Assembly: GCA_022496185.1 (NCBI GenBank)
Contig: WTXG01000353.1
Coordinates: forward strand, 1-32,197
Source of the DNA: Multifurca ochricompacta
Taxonomy: Eukaryota; Basidiomycota; Agaricomycetes; Russulales; Russulaceae
Length of the DNA: 32,197 bases
Direction of reading: 5' to 3'
Of the stretch, positions 19,502-30,212 are shown piece by piece. The position numbers and the translations under genes are program-made. Each line of letters begins with the position of its first letter. The first letter of the stretch is position 1. The notes beneath the pieces were generated by a model. That model was not told where the DNA came from, made no database searches, and saw only the letters and a list, made by a program, of their open reading frames with translations.

Positions 19502-20456
19502 GGTCTCATCTGACCAAATCACCCTCTTCCAGTCCTCCATAGTCTAGTTTTGGTACTTGAAAGCAAAGGCTAAGTGCTTCTTGCAATGTACTGCAGAGAG
19601 TAGTGGCCTTTTCTTCTTTGTTACAGCCTTGAATGAATGTTGTTTAAGAACCTAGTGCACAGTTTGTGAAGAGACATGGTTGGGGATGATGGAATTGATG
19701 TGCTTTGTGGCCTGAACAGCATTGCCAACCTTTCCTGTGGTGATTTGTATCATGATAGCATGTTCAGAGGTAGCTGAGAGCTTGGAAGGATGACTAAAAT
19801 GAGGTGACTGATGGTTGGGAAGGAGGGTCCTGAGTGTCCTAGAGACTGTGGACTGGCTGAGGCTGAGTCTGGAGGCAATAGTTGTTGAACACAGAAGATG
19901 TTCGGTGATGCTTCAGGCATCAGGTGATTAGATTAGCTACTTTGTAGATTAGATTAGATACCGGAGTTTCGGACTTTTACATTATCATTATTACTTTCTT
20001 TCTCACATTCCGCAGTAGCTGACTGATACACCATGTAACATGTGATTTCTGTAGTGGCCAATGGCCTTTCTCCCTCATGTTTATTGTTTGGACTTTGTCT
20101 GGCACTTGTGGACTTATTCCCAGTGCACAGACCATCCCTTGGATAGTATATAAGGGTGTCTGTTTCATCTCTTACACTTCAGAGTTTCTTCTATCTCTGA
20201 AGTGTAAGTCGTCCTCTCTACTATCATCACCGCCTTTAGACTAACTCTGTATATAGAACTTGTCTTTTCTAGGTGTGTAGTATAGTAATAGAGAGTTTCT
20301 TCTATCTCTGAAGTAACTTGTCTTTTCTAGCTTAACCCGCTAACTTAACAGTCAGTATGCTGCGCTCCATGCCTGTTTCACAATAGTGTGAGTGGAATGA
20401 CCTTCAGAGGCCAGAGAGAGCATGTTTTCTTTCTGAGCAGAGGAGGTGGGGTGCAT
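19502..20456 (-). pseudogene. Tc1-like transposase fragment, right arm
   Basis: Minus-strand pieces 20456-20383 and 19877-19502 mirror the left-arm fragment. Here the sense frame runs past the arm into the centre. It gives DWKRVIWSDETKI and, across the LTR insertion, NRFGSDA. The Asp of WSDE is the first catalytic residue of Tc1-type DDE transposases. The frame ends at the palindrome junction, so the rest of the catalytic domain is lost. It carries the same TAG as the left arm, plus a second one caused by the arm difference matching 18150. Confidence 0.85.
19883..20382 (+). repeat. Solo LTR, family 3, right arm of the palindrome
   Basis: It is the mirror copy of 17313-17812, also 500 bp, with the same TSD in inverse (ATAGT at 19878-19882 and 20383-20387). 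Equal distance (436 bp) from the respective outer end and identical sequence by eye show that it was copied with the arm and did not insert independently. Confidence 0.93.
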
Positions 20457-21262
20457 TGGGAAATTATAATATTCTGGGAATGTAAACCATGGTTAAATAG
20501 CTCTATTCCAGGTCCCATCAATATTAAGATAACTATGGTAACCATATATTAAGGATTGGTTGCTGTACATTTGGTGGAGCATCAGATTCTGATATTTCTG
20601 ATACCCACTCACAAAACTGAGTCAATGAGTCCCCAATTTGAAATGGGTGTAGCTCCACAGGTTTTGATCAGAATTACATAATCATTGTTGCATTACATAA
20701 CCCTTATCTTGTACCTTTTATGGTCTACCAAGACTTTGTTTATATTTGTTTTGGCTGATGTGATATTCAACAAACAGTGCAAAAGTGCAAAACATTGACT
20801 CAGTTTTGTGAGGCACTGTACATCCAGCAACGTCCATCCCTCCATTGGTGTAGAATATGTACTTGGCGATGGCAACTGTCCCATCCGCCATGGTGATCTC
20901 GAGAGGGAAGTACATGGAGGAATTGGGATTATTAGCAATGAACGGAAACTCGGGTACTTCGTCATCCAACTCCATGCCCAATAGATCATTTGGGTGTGGC
21001 TCTTCACTATGTTCAAAGTCGTTGTTGGGGTTGGGGGATTGGTTCTTAACTCGTGCTTTGGCCGCTTCATAATCAATAGGGGAGGATGGGCGCATAGAGG
21101 GGTGAGCGGATGGGAAGTTTTCAACAACTACATGGGTGGCCGTGAAGGCGTCGACAGCGGTGTTGGCAGCAATGGAGGACATGATGGTTTGTGTGGTGGT
21201 AGAATGTTGCTTGTGAGAGTGTGAACTGGGGAATTTGTTTGGGGTCTGAGGTTGTCCCTCTT

Positions 21263-24200
21263 TTAACTGTCTTTGGGTGCTTTCTGATGTTGGGCATGGA
21301 ACTCTGAGATAAGGACCGGGGCAAAGATATTCCCGGCTGGCTCCCACGAGTTGTCAGCATCTGGGAATCCTTTCCACTTGACTAGGTAATGCAACTTGTG
21401 CCCTCGGCCTTTATGTAAGGAGTCTAGAATTCGCTCCACTTCCCATTCTGCTTCTCCATCGATTAATTCAGGGGGAGGTCTCAGGAAGTTTTCTCCATGC
21501 AGGGATGTCTCTTTGTAAGGTGTCAAGAGTCGGGCATGGAAGACCGGATGGATCTTCCATGTGGGCGGCAGCTCGAGTTCATATGACACATCCGACAGCT
21601 TCCTTGTTATCTTGAAAGGTCCGTGACGTCGGGGTGCTAACTTGGCTGATGGATGTGACATGTGAATGTTCTTTCCCTCCAGCCATATGAGGTCATTGGT
21701 TTGATAAGGTGTGAATTTCGAGGGTTTCCCCGCAAGGGCCTTTTGCGCCTTTAACAGGTTCTCATTGGCTGATTTCCTGACTTCTTCCCATTGGTCGATA
21801 CACTGTGTTGCCAATGGGACATTCGAGGGTTTCTCTGTCCAGGTGGTTTGTGGCGTCCACCCCATGATAAGTGAAAATGGGGAGATCTTGGTAGTGCCAT
21901 TAGGCCAGGAGTTATGTGCGAACTCCGCTGTGGCTAGCCAGTCAGCCCAATCATCCTGTCGTCCATTGCACCAGAATCGGAGATATTGTTCCAGCCACTG
22001 GTTCGTCCTTTCTGACTGTCCATCCGTTTGGGGGTGGTAGGCCATTGAGATGTTTTGAGTGACGTCCAGGATCTTGCAGAGGGCTCTGGCAAAGGTGGAG
22101 GTGAAGCGCGGGTTGCGGTTGGAGATGATCTTTTCGGGGAGGCCATAGTGCCTATAGACGTGATCCAGGTAAAGCTTGGCCACTCCCTCTGCTGTGACAG
22201 ACTCATTACAGGGTATGAATAGTGCTGCTTTAGAACAGTCATGGTCCGTGATGGTCAGGATCGAGTCGAAGCCTCTGGAGATGGGGAGTTTGACAATAAA
22301 ATCCATCGTGATGGTCTGGAATGGTAGGGTGGTTGTGGGTGTAATTGGGAATGGTGCATGTGACAGAATTCTCCCTGCGACGTTACTAATGACTTGACAT
22401 TGTGTTTCACTGGTGTTTTGCTTACTGAGGGCCTAACCCCTCCTAATTCTCCTTAGTTCTAGCTCATTCTACTGCACAACCATTTAGATACTATGTCATA
22501 GTCCTAGAACCTTCTATTTACTATGACATAGCTAGAACTACTTGTATTTAAAGTACAGTAAAGTAGAGAGACAGACCTAAGTCTGTTCTCTTGTGTTCAA
22601 TCAAAGGTGCTTCGGACTTCATTGAATCCTCTCAGTTAGAGCCCCACTTGAACTCTCCAAGATGTGACTTGGAGAGCCTTCATCATCTTGAACTTGTTGC
22701 AGGACTTAGAGTCTCTGCCGTCGACCTCGAATCTCACGCGCGTGCCCTCTGACTTCATCATGGGCTTGACCAGAACTTGACTTTGCTGTGACCTAGAGCC
22801 TTGACTTATCTTGATGCGACTTGGGAGGCTAGCTCCCACACGATCCCCGACACAGTTCCACACCTAACTGTGACAGTGCAGGTGGGTGTGGGTGTGTGTT
22901 TACTTTGTTGGCTTGGCATTCCGCACATCCCTTCACATAGTCCTCCACATCCTTCTTCATCTTTGGCCACCAGTAGTCTCGTTTGGCCAGGGCATACGTG
23001 TTAGCAATGCCAGGGTGTCCTGCAGAAGGGAGGTCATGGTGAAAATGGATCACCCCCCTCTTAATGTTGTCGCCACCGGTGACAATGAGTCGATCCCCAT
23101 CCTTCCACCAAAGGCCGTCAATTCTTTTCAGATTATGTGCCTCTGCCCATGATTCGCATAGTTGCTGGTTCATGTTTTGTGATACTTGGGCCCACAAGTC
23201 CATGTCATGAAGGCTGATGACTGCCGTTTTTGCGAAGACTTCTTCAGGGAGTACCGTAATATCACTATTGTCCTCTGCTTCATTATGTAGATCCGGTCGT
23301 CGTGATAGAGCATCTGCTCATGCATTGCGGCTTCCTGCGATATGCTTCAATACAAAGTTGTATTCCTCCAATTCTAGGACTTCATGGGCAACTTGTCAAC
23401 TGATCTTGTGGGGTTCTTTCCAATAAAGTAAATTGGAGTGATCAGTATGAATGATGGTTTTGTGAGGGGTTCCTGCCAGGTACGGTCACCAGTGTCATAG
23501 TGCTTTTACAATGGCAAGTAGTTCCCTATCCCAAATGTCATAATTTCGCTCCACTGGTGAGAACATCTCCGAATAGAAGGCAACTGGATGGAGCAGTCCC
23601 GTTGTGTCCCTCTGGTTTAATACAGCACCGTTGGTGAAGTGGGATGCATCAACTTTGAGTTCAAAGGGTCTTTCTAGGTCTGGTTGTAGAAGGACTGGTT
23701 CTGAACTAACAATGTCTCGAATTTGTTCAAAGGCTTGTTGGTGTTCGCTTGTCCAATGCCAGGGTACGTCCTTCTTCAATAGTCCATTCAAGGGTTGAGC
23801 TATCCCAGAAAACCCTCATATGAAGTGTCGATAGAAGTTACAGAATCCAATGAAGGATCGTACGTCTTTGACGCATGTAGGTGTCGGCCACTCCTGGACT
23901 CCTTGTACTTTTACTGGATCCATTCGTACACGTCCTCTCTCCAGGATGACTCCTAGGTACTCTATGCTCTGCTGTTCAAAAGAGCATTTGGCTGGTTTAA
24001 GATACAGGTCGTGCTCATGCAGGATATCCAATACTTGGTGGACTCGTTCTTGATGGTGGGTTAGATCATCCATGGTGGCTACCAGTATATCATCCATGTA
24101 TACCACTACTTTGCTGGTGAGAATGAGATCGCGGAAGATGTGATTCATCATGGACTGGAAAGTGGCGGGTGAATTGGTAAGACCAAAAAACATGACATTC

Positions 24201-25284
24201 GGTTCAAAGAGCCCTTGATTGGTCTTGAATGCCGCTTTGCACTGATCTCCATCTTTAATCCTGATATTGTTATATCCCCAGCGAACGTCCATTTTCGAGA
24301 ACAAGGATTTATCCCGCATAGTGTTGATAAGTTCCGAGATGAGGGGAAGGGGGTAGGCATTCCTTATGGTGTAGGTGTTTATTTGTCGGTAATCTTGGAT
24401 GGGTCGAAGTTTACTGTCTTTCTTCTTAATAAAGAAGAATGGTGATGCGTATGGGGACTTCGATGGGTGAATATATCCTTTTGCAAGGTGCTCTTCAAGG
24501 AACACTGTAAGGGCGGTCTGCTCTGCCTGCGACAACAGGTAGATTTTGCAGTCAATCGCTGATGGAGTGTCAGGTGCAAATTCAATGGCGTGATCCCATG
24601 GTTGCGCAGGTGGGAAACATTGCGACTCTTCTTCTGAAAACACCTTCCAATGACGGTGATAGACCTCAGGTACTACTTCCGTGAAGGTTTTTTCTACATG
24701 TCCCTCCACTGCCTTTTGGGCTAGTTCCGACACTTTGGTGACATAACAGTAACCCGGGTCCTCTTCTTCTTCTCCCTTCTCTGCCCGACATATGGTTGCA
24801 TGTCGGACTGTATAGTCATATCCTAGAGAAGTGATAAGGATGGGGTAGAACTCCTTATCCATGGTTGCGTTGCTCCAGTTAATTTTTGGTTCAAATGCAG
24901 CCAACCATGGGTACCCAAGAATCAAATCCTCCTCTCCCAGATTGGTGACTAGGAAGCGGATGTTTTTGGTCCTTTCCCCTACTTGGACTTTGAGATTGGT
25001 GTAATGTGTAATCTTTCCCACTCTATTGGCAGTCCCGTTGATGTTCCATATATTTTTTTCCTGAGGAAGTGCCAGCATCCCCAATCCCATGGTCCTTGCC
25101 ATTTGTGGGCTGATAAAGTTGTTGGTGGCTCCTGAGTCTATCAGGATGTCACAATCGGCCGTCTTCTGTGTAGTTTCGAAATGTACTGGTATTTTCAAAG
25201 ACTTGAAGCAACTAGTATACACAGAAGTTACATGTAGTGCTCGTGCCCAGGCCAATGGGGTAGAGCTGGTTAAAAATCCTTTTT
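21263..25284 (-). pseudogene. pol: pol of element B (PR-RT-RH-IN-chromodomain)
   Basis: It is entered in the -1 frame at the gag stop and runs on the minus strand to TAA 21265-21263. The first 500 codons are open: protease DSGATNNFIS, RT with YMDD near 24100, and RPIQDYRQIN. TGA codons follow at 23816-23818, 23495-23497, 23486-23488, 23396-23398 and 23318-23320, most where A or C keeps CGA. The integrase zinc site (FHHDLPSAGHP, CAECQANK) is followed by a family-2 solo LTR at 22359-22875. Beyond it the DDE core, integrase tail and chromodomain (YLVKWKGFPDADNSWEP) read open for 347 codons. It shows fewer indels than A or C. Confidence 0.92.
22359..22875 (+). repeat. Solo LTR of family 2 in B's integrase
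   Basis: It spans 517 bp with ends TGTGACAG and CTGTGACA. TSD GTGCA is at 22354-22358 and 22876-22880. It carries TAAGTCTGTTCT at 22578-22589. It is clearly more diverged than the LTR pair at 2898-6928, so family 2 has been active more than once here. Confidence 0.93.
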
Positions 25285-25285
25285 G
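25270..25285 (-). promoter_or_regulatory. Candidate -1 frameshift site between gag and pol (element B)
   Basis: The minus strand reads GCC AAA AAG GAT TTT TAA in the gag frame. Pol continues as GGA TTT TTA ACC, one base back. The stop is TAA here and TGA in A and C, but the preceding runs are unchanged. Confidence 0.55.
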
Positions 25286-26787
25286 GCAAATGCCTTTTTG
25301 ACCAAAATGGCCCGTACTTCCTCGCTTTCCTTCATCATCGTGGACCATATTTCCTGTGCCTTTTCCTCCTTTGTTGGCGTCTTCTTTTCAACAGTCGGCG
25401 GGTTGTTACGAATGGGTGTAACTGTCGCCTCCACCATGCATGCCCCTTTCTTCGGGCATTCCTGAGACATGTGGCCTTGCGCTTTGCAGCGAAAGCACCT
25501 CCCTTCTTTCATCAGCGTCTGCCTTTCATCTTTGGTAAGCGTGACTCGCACTCTAGTCCTGTCGGCAGAGGTGTCCATGGCATTTGGGTCCCTCTGACTA
25601 TGGTGTGCAGGCTTGACCCCAAAGGTGGCCTTCCATTGGTTGCGGGTCCTTCCCTTCTTTGTGTCAACCCCAAAGCGCGTTTGGAAATCGAGGTAATCCT
25701 GTTGCTGCTGTCGAGCGGCATCGACCCATGTGTCCAAGTCATTGGGGTGGTGGAACTGGATGATGTTTTTCACCAATGGATTGGGTAATCCTTGAGAGAA
25801 GAGATCTAAGGTCGCCTCTTCGTCTGTATTGTAGCCTGCTCTGTTGGCCAGACTCCTGAACTTTGCTACATAGGCATCCAGTTCTCCCTTCTCCATCCAC
25901 AGAGCTTTCAGCTCTCGGGCAGCCTTCTGCTTGGCCTGCCCGTCTGTGAACGCATCTTTGAACCTCTGGGCGATGGTTTCCCAAAGGCCTTCGCTAGTGG
26001 TATGACGACCACTCTCAACTTGTTCATTCAGCCACTCCAGCTGCTCCATTGTCCAGTCGTCCACTGCTTCTCCTCAAATCAGGGATAGGAAGAGGTTGGC
26101 ACGTTGGAAGGGGTTAATGATCTGGGGGACATCATGGTTGAAGTTTTTGAAAGTTGTGAACTCCAGCATAAACTTCTTGCTTTGTGATCGGTCTCCTGTG
26201 AACGTTTGTGGTAGTACACCTGACAGATGTCCTGACGGTGGGGGAATATTTGGGGGTAGTAGTGCGGCTGGGGGTGGAGGAGGAGGAGGAGCCGGATCTG
26301 GGAGTTGGGTGGCAATGGTGGACATTTTCTGGTAAAGTGGGGTGATGGTATCGGTAGACTGTACAGAGATCTGGGGAGTTGTCAAAGCAGGGGCTCTGGA
26401 CGTGACAACTATCGGTGCAACTGGGGTGGTAGACGACGCTAATACCAGTGCTTCTTCACTTCATTCTTCTACGTACTCTTCTGGTTCAGAGTCCGTGACA
26501 ATGGCCAGGGGATTCTCTCTCCATGGTCCTAATCCAAATTCAGGTGGGGCGGGTCCTGTAGTGACCCAAGAATGTCGGCTGTCCGAGTATCGGATACGAT
26601 ACCAAACTCTTTTTTCGTCGTCGTATTCTATTGGTTGGTATCTTCCATTGTGATAGACGTAGTATCCAAACTCGGACTCAAAATCTTTCCAGATGGCAGA
26701 GCCAAGTATCTGCTGTGAAAGATCAGGCTCGTCCCTTCATTCGATGGGTTCTTCTTTAAACAAGGTCTGACTGCAGCTGGAAGCCAC
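25270..26787 (-). pseudogene. gag: gag of element B
   Basis: The minus-strand frame opens at the GTG at 26787 and ends TAA 25272-25270. It has the aromatic N-terminal region, the proline-rich stretch after MSTIATQ, the Gag core (264 codons open from 26064) and the knuckle CFRCKAQGHMSQEC. TGA codons at 26737-26739, 26461-26463 and 26074-26076 inactivate it. The last one and probably the first replace CGN arginine codons. No frameshift was found. Confidence 0.9.
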
Positions 26788-26793
26788 AATGAG

Positions 26794-26804
26794 AGACTCA
26801 ACTT
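26794..26804 (-). other. Primer-binding site of element B, with matching base change
   Basis: It reads AAGTTGAGTCT on the minus strand, 2 nt inside the LTR. It is exactly complementary to AGACTCAACTT in B's own LTRs (27040-27030 and 15649-15639). A and C have CG at the same place in both partners. The change is present in both LTRs and in the binding site. Confidence 0.78.
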
Positions 26805-26806
26805 GA

Positions 26807-27398
26807 TGTTACGTCTGGTGCGGGACATTCCACATGACTTGTGTGACAGCGTGATCAATGGGTTCAGGTAAGAAACCAATAAGGCCTCTTGGAGTGAAAG
26901 TGTGGTGAGTCAAAGTCAAAGAGGCTGTACTCTAAGACGATGTTGAATGGAGAAGTGCCAGAAGCACTGAGACGATTGAGTCTAAGGATTCAAGGGGAAG
27001 TCCAGAAGACAAGCACCGATGTATTCAATAAGTTGAGTCTGAGGTCTACAGTGTAGCTACAGCAGACTTATATACGTAATCCGATGGGTGTCTACGAGAT
27101 AAGAGACTAGAGTCAGGTGGGCCTGAATATATGGAAGTGGAGGGTGTAAAGTCTGGCTTCTGATAGGGTATTAAGTAAGTGTCCAGTCATAACGATAAGA
27201 GACAACAAGATAAGAGATGAGGAACCAAACATAAGTACCATAGTGTAAACAAAGGCAAAGCGAGTCACGGGGATGGAAGGAGAGCACGTGAGGGGTCCCA
27301 GGACAGAGACGTAATCAGGAAGTGTAACGTGGGTGGCAGAGTGGGGTTGTCATTGGGAAGGGTAAAGAAAACAGGGTTACTCAGCAAAGGTTGTAACA
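26807..27398 (-). repeat. 5' LTR of element B
   Basis: It spans 592 bp with minus-strand ends TGTTACAACC and CAGACGTAACA. TATATAAG is at 27074-27067, 34 bp upstream of the priming 11-mer at 27040. Confidence 0.94.
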
Positions 27399-28102
27399 GT
27401 GGGACTGGACAGCCGGGCTTGATTAGATCATTCAAAGTGAGTCAGATAACCGATTCAGAGACAATTACACACTGCATGCACAATATGTTCCTTCAAATCT
27501 TGTCACAAGTAAATAGTATTATTTTTTCTCTCTTTATTTCACACTCTTTTTTTGGTTTTAAAGGACTATTTTCTGTAAGCGTTCACTTCAGTTTTGACAA
27601 CATTAACATTACTTTATCTTATCTGCTGCGTAAATAAAAGATAATAATAATAATAATTATTATTATATAGTTCCCCTTATCTGCACTCAATGCGCTCTTT
27701 GGTTTGGTTTGCCATTGAGTGTGAGTGTGGGAACTACATTTTCCATGCCGCACGCACAATTCTCACTCCACACTCCAATCAAAAAGCTGTCTTCCCTGCA
27801 TCGTCTTCACATTTATCTTTCTCCTTTCCCTCTCACAATCTCCCTCTCCCTCTTCCTCCATCTCTCTCTTTTGTGGCCAAGTTACTCATGCTCACCATGT
27901 CACTTCCTTCCATGACAGGATCTTTTCTCTTTATTGAGGGCCAGATGCAGAAAGGTAAATATAAGCTCTTTTTTCCTTCTATTGCTGACAACTTTTTAAC
28001 TTTGAACTTAGTCAAGTTGACCATGTGGGTGCCATGAAGAGCAGTGAGGCTCTACTAGTTCATCTTTCCAGCAACATTGTCATACTTGTATGCAGTGTGT
28101 TT
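27399..28102. other. About 700 bp without a recognisable element, possibly host DNA
   Basis: This is the only stretch that matches nothing else in the window. It is AT-rich at the left, with an AAT/ATT simple repeat (about 27638-27668) that can fold on itself. Further right is a CT-rich tract (about 27800-27880), as often seen in fungal promoters. A weak gene-like signal follows: ATG near 27888, then GTAAAT at about 27954 and TTAG at about 28011, resembling a short intron. No frame could be joined convincingly across it, so I do not call a gene. Confidence 0.45.
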
Positions 28103-28685
28103 TGTTATGACCCCTGCCGAGCAACCCCATTTTCTTTACTCTCCCCAACGCGAATCCCTCGTTACCGCCCGAGTTACACTTCTTGATCACATCCCCGTCC
28201 TGGGATCCGTCACATGCTCTCCTTCCGTCCCCGTGATCCAGTTTACGCCTGTTGATACGTTACTTGTTCATGTTTGCCTTCTTATCTCTTTATCTTCTTA
28301 TCTTAGGATCGGACACTTACTTAGTACCCTATCAGAAGCTAGGCTTTACGCCATCCGCTTTCGTATATTTGGGCCCACCTGACTCGACTATCTTATCTAT
28401 AGACGCCCACTAGATTTACGTATATAAGTCCGCTGTAACTACACTGTAGACTTCAGACTCGACTTATTGAATACATCGGTGCTTGTCTTCTGGACATCCC
28501 TTTGAACGCTTGACTCGACTGTCTCAGTACTTCTGGTACTTTCCGCTTAACATCGTCTTCGAGTACAGCCTCGTCGACTTTGACTCTTCCCGTCTGAACT
28601 CCAAGGGGTCTCATTGATCCCTTATCTGATTACGAACGAACGCTGTCACACAAGTTGTGTGGAACGTCCCGCACCGGACGTAACA
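28103..28685 (+). repeat. 5' LTR of element C
   Basis: It spans 583 bp from TGTTATGACC (TGTTACGACC in relatives) to CGGACGTAACA. TATATAAG is at 28421-28428 and the priming 11-mer AGACTCGACTT at 28455-28465. Confidence 0.92.
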
Positions 28686-28687
28686 TC

Positions 28688-28698
28688 AAGTCGAGTCT
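28688..28698 (+). other. Primer-binding site of element C (self-priming type)
   Basis: AAGTCGAGTCT lies 2 nt after the LTR and is exactly complementary to 28455-28465. Confidence 0.75.
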
Positions 28699-28704
28699 CT
28701 CAAC

Positions 28705-30212
28705 GTGGCTTCCAGCCGCAGTCAGACCCTCTTTAAAGAAGAACTCATCGAACGCAGAGACGAGAATAATCTTTCACAACAAGTACTTGGCTCTGCCGCC
28801 TGGAAAGATTTTGAATCCGAGTTTGGATACTACGTCTATCACGACGGAAGATACCAACCGGTAGAATACGATGACGAGAAGAGAGTTTGGTATCGTATCC
28901 GATATTTGGAAAGCCGACACTCTTGGGTCACTACAGGACCTGCACCACCAGAATTTGGACTAGGGCCGTGGAGAGAGAATCCCCCGGCTATCGTTACGGA
29001 CTCTGAACCAGAAGAGTACGTAGAAGAAAACAGTGAAGAAGCACCGGCATTAGCAGCGACTACGTCTCCGGTTGCACCCACAGTTGTCACGATCAGAGCC
29101 CCTGCTTTGACAACTCCCCAGATATCCATACAGTCTACCAACACAGTTACCCCGTTTTACCAAACTATGTCCACCATTGCCGCCCAACTCCCCGACCCAG
29201 CTCCTCCACCCCCACCACCAGTCATGGCACCACCAAACATTCCTCCACCCTCAGGACGGCTGTCAGGCGTACTACCCCAGACATTCACAGGGGATCGTTC
29301 ACAAAGCAAGAAGTTTATGTTGGAGTTCACTACCTTCAAAAACTTCAATCATGACGTCGCCCAGATCATTAACCCGTTCCAGCGGGCTAACCTCTTTCTC
29401 TCTCTTATCCGAGGAGAGGCCATAGATGACTGGACGATGGAGCAGCTGGAGTGGCTGAATGAACAAATCGAGAGTGGACGACGAACCACGAGTGAAGGCC
29501 TCTGGGAAACAATCGCCCAGAGGTTCAAAGATGCATTTACTGATGGGCAAGCCAAACAGAAGGCAGCCCGAGAACTAAAGTCTCTGAAGATGGACAAGGG
29601 AGACCTTGATGCTTATGTTGCCAAATTCAGAAGCCTGGCCAATAGAGCCGGGTATGACACCGACGAAGAGGCCACGTTGGACCTCTTCTCCCAAGGGTTA
29701 CCGAACCCCTTGGTGAAGAACATTATACAATTTCACCACCCAAACGATTGGGATTCCTGGGTGGATGCTGCTCGACGACAGCAGCAGGACTACCTTGACT
29801 TCCAAACACGCTTTGGGGTTGACACCAAAAAGGGAAAAACCCGAGACCAGTGGAAAGCGGCCTTCGGCGTTAAACCTGTACATCATCAGAGAGATCCAAA
29901 TGCCATGGATACCTCGGCAGATAGGACCCGGGCGAGGGCCACGCTCACAGAGGATGAGCGTCAGACGTTGATGAAGGAAGGTCGGTGCTTCCGCTGTAAA
30001 GCACAAGGACACATGTCTCGAGACTGTCCGAAGAAGGGAGCAGTGTTGCTGAAGCTACCACTACCCCAAGTCACCCCATCAGCAACCCACCTACGACAGA
30101 CAAACGAACTAAAGAAGAGAAGGCCCAGGACATATGGGCAAATATGATGAAAGAGAGCGAGGAAGTGCACGCCATCTTAGTCGAGAAGGCGTTTGCAAAA
30201 AAGGATTTTTGA
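28705..30212 (+). CDS. gag: Gag of element C, shifted near its end
   Basis: This is the capsid/nucleocapsid precursor and the best-preserved gag here. The frame opens after the TAA that closes the LTR and has no ATG until MSTIAAQ at 29167. The 154 codons before it stay open and protein-like in all three copies (GYYVYHDGRYQ, RVWYRIRYLESRHSWV), so a non-AUG start (for example the GTG at 28705) or a spliced leader is possible. A proline run follows, then the Gag core (about residues 190-380; RFKDAFTDGQ, LFSQGLPNPLVKNI) and the knuckle CFRCKAQGHMSRDC near residue 428. One base appears lost near 30042. Without that loss the frame would end at TGA 30210-30212, as in A and B. Confidence 0.85.
30197..30212 (+). 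promoter_or_regulatory. Candidate -1 frameshift site between gag and pol (element C)
   Basis: In the gag frame the sequence is GCA AAA AAG GAT TTT TGA. The heptamer A_AAA_AAG (30197-30203) is the canonical X_XXY_YYZ layout for simultaneous -1 slippage. In A and B the first base is C. No downstream pseudoknot was tested. Confidence 0.55.

Larger units (their letters stand above)
16877..20818. mobile_element. Tc1/mariner-derived palindromic (foldback) element
   Basis: The 3942-bp insertion is flanked by TA (16875-16876 and 20819-20820), with ends CAGTGCCTCACAAAACTGAG and its inverse. The arms 16877-18166 and 19529-20818 are each 1290 bp. By eye they differ only at 18150 and 18155. Each arm carries the same truncated Tc1-type transposase 5' part and the same family-3 solo LTR. 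Between the arms lie 52 bp of Tc1 sequence, into which a 1305-bp LTR later inserted. The catalytic second D and the final E of the transposase are missing, so the unit cannot encode its own transposase. Confidence 0.9.
16039..21182 (-). pseudogene. Accessory zinc-knuckle ORF of element B, split by the palindrome
   Basis: On the minus strand it starts at ATG 21182 (MSSIAAN) and runs to 20821. It is interrupted by the TA-flanked insertion 16877-20818 and resumes at 16874 to TAG at 16039. Removing the insertion and one TA restores sequence colinear with 13672-14871. A TGA at about 16297-16299 lies where A has CAA; an ancestral CGA would explain both. The knuckles CWRCDSKYHISWNC and CWHCHSNLHWSRFC are kept. 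The segment after the stop is still colinear to the shared ending MSRF. Confidence 0.82.
15496..27398 (-). mobile_element. Element B: family-1 Ty3/gypsy retrotransposon on the minus strand
   Basis: Read on the minus strand it runs 5' LTR (27398-26807), self-priming site, gag, pol, accessory ORF, polypurine tract and 3' LTR (16007-15496). The 3' LTR lacks its terminal 80 bp at the junction with element A. Insertions are a family-2 solo LTR (22359-22875) and the Tc1-derived palindrome (16877-20818). Excluding those, gene order and spacing match element A. The bases beyond its 5' LTR (GTGGG, 27399-27403) would be its target duplication; the other copy is outside the window. Confidence 0.92.

Noticed and set aside
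16877..20818. Inverted repeat as two independent Tc1 insertions in opposite orientation
   Set aside because: Only the outermost ends have the CAGTG terminus with TA. The arms are identical down to an internal solo LTR with the same TSD, and the centre is a truncated transposase, not two element ends.
27638..27668. AAT/ATT inverted simple repeat as a transcription terminator or origin
   Set aside because: A short microsatellite palindrome in AT-rich fungal DNA is insufficient evidence for either.
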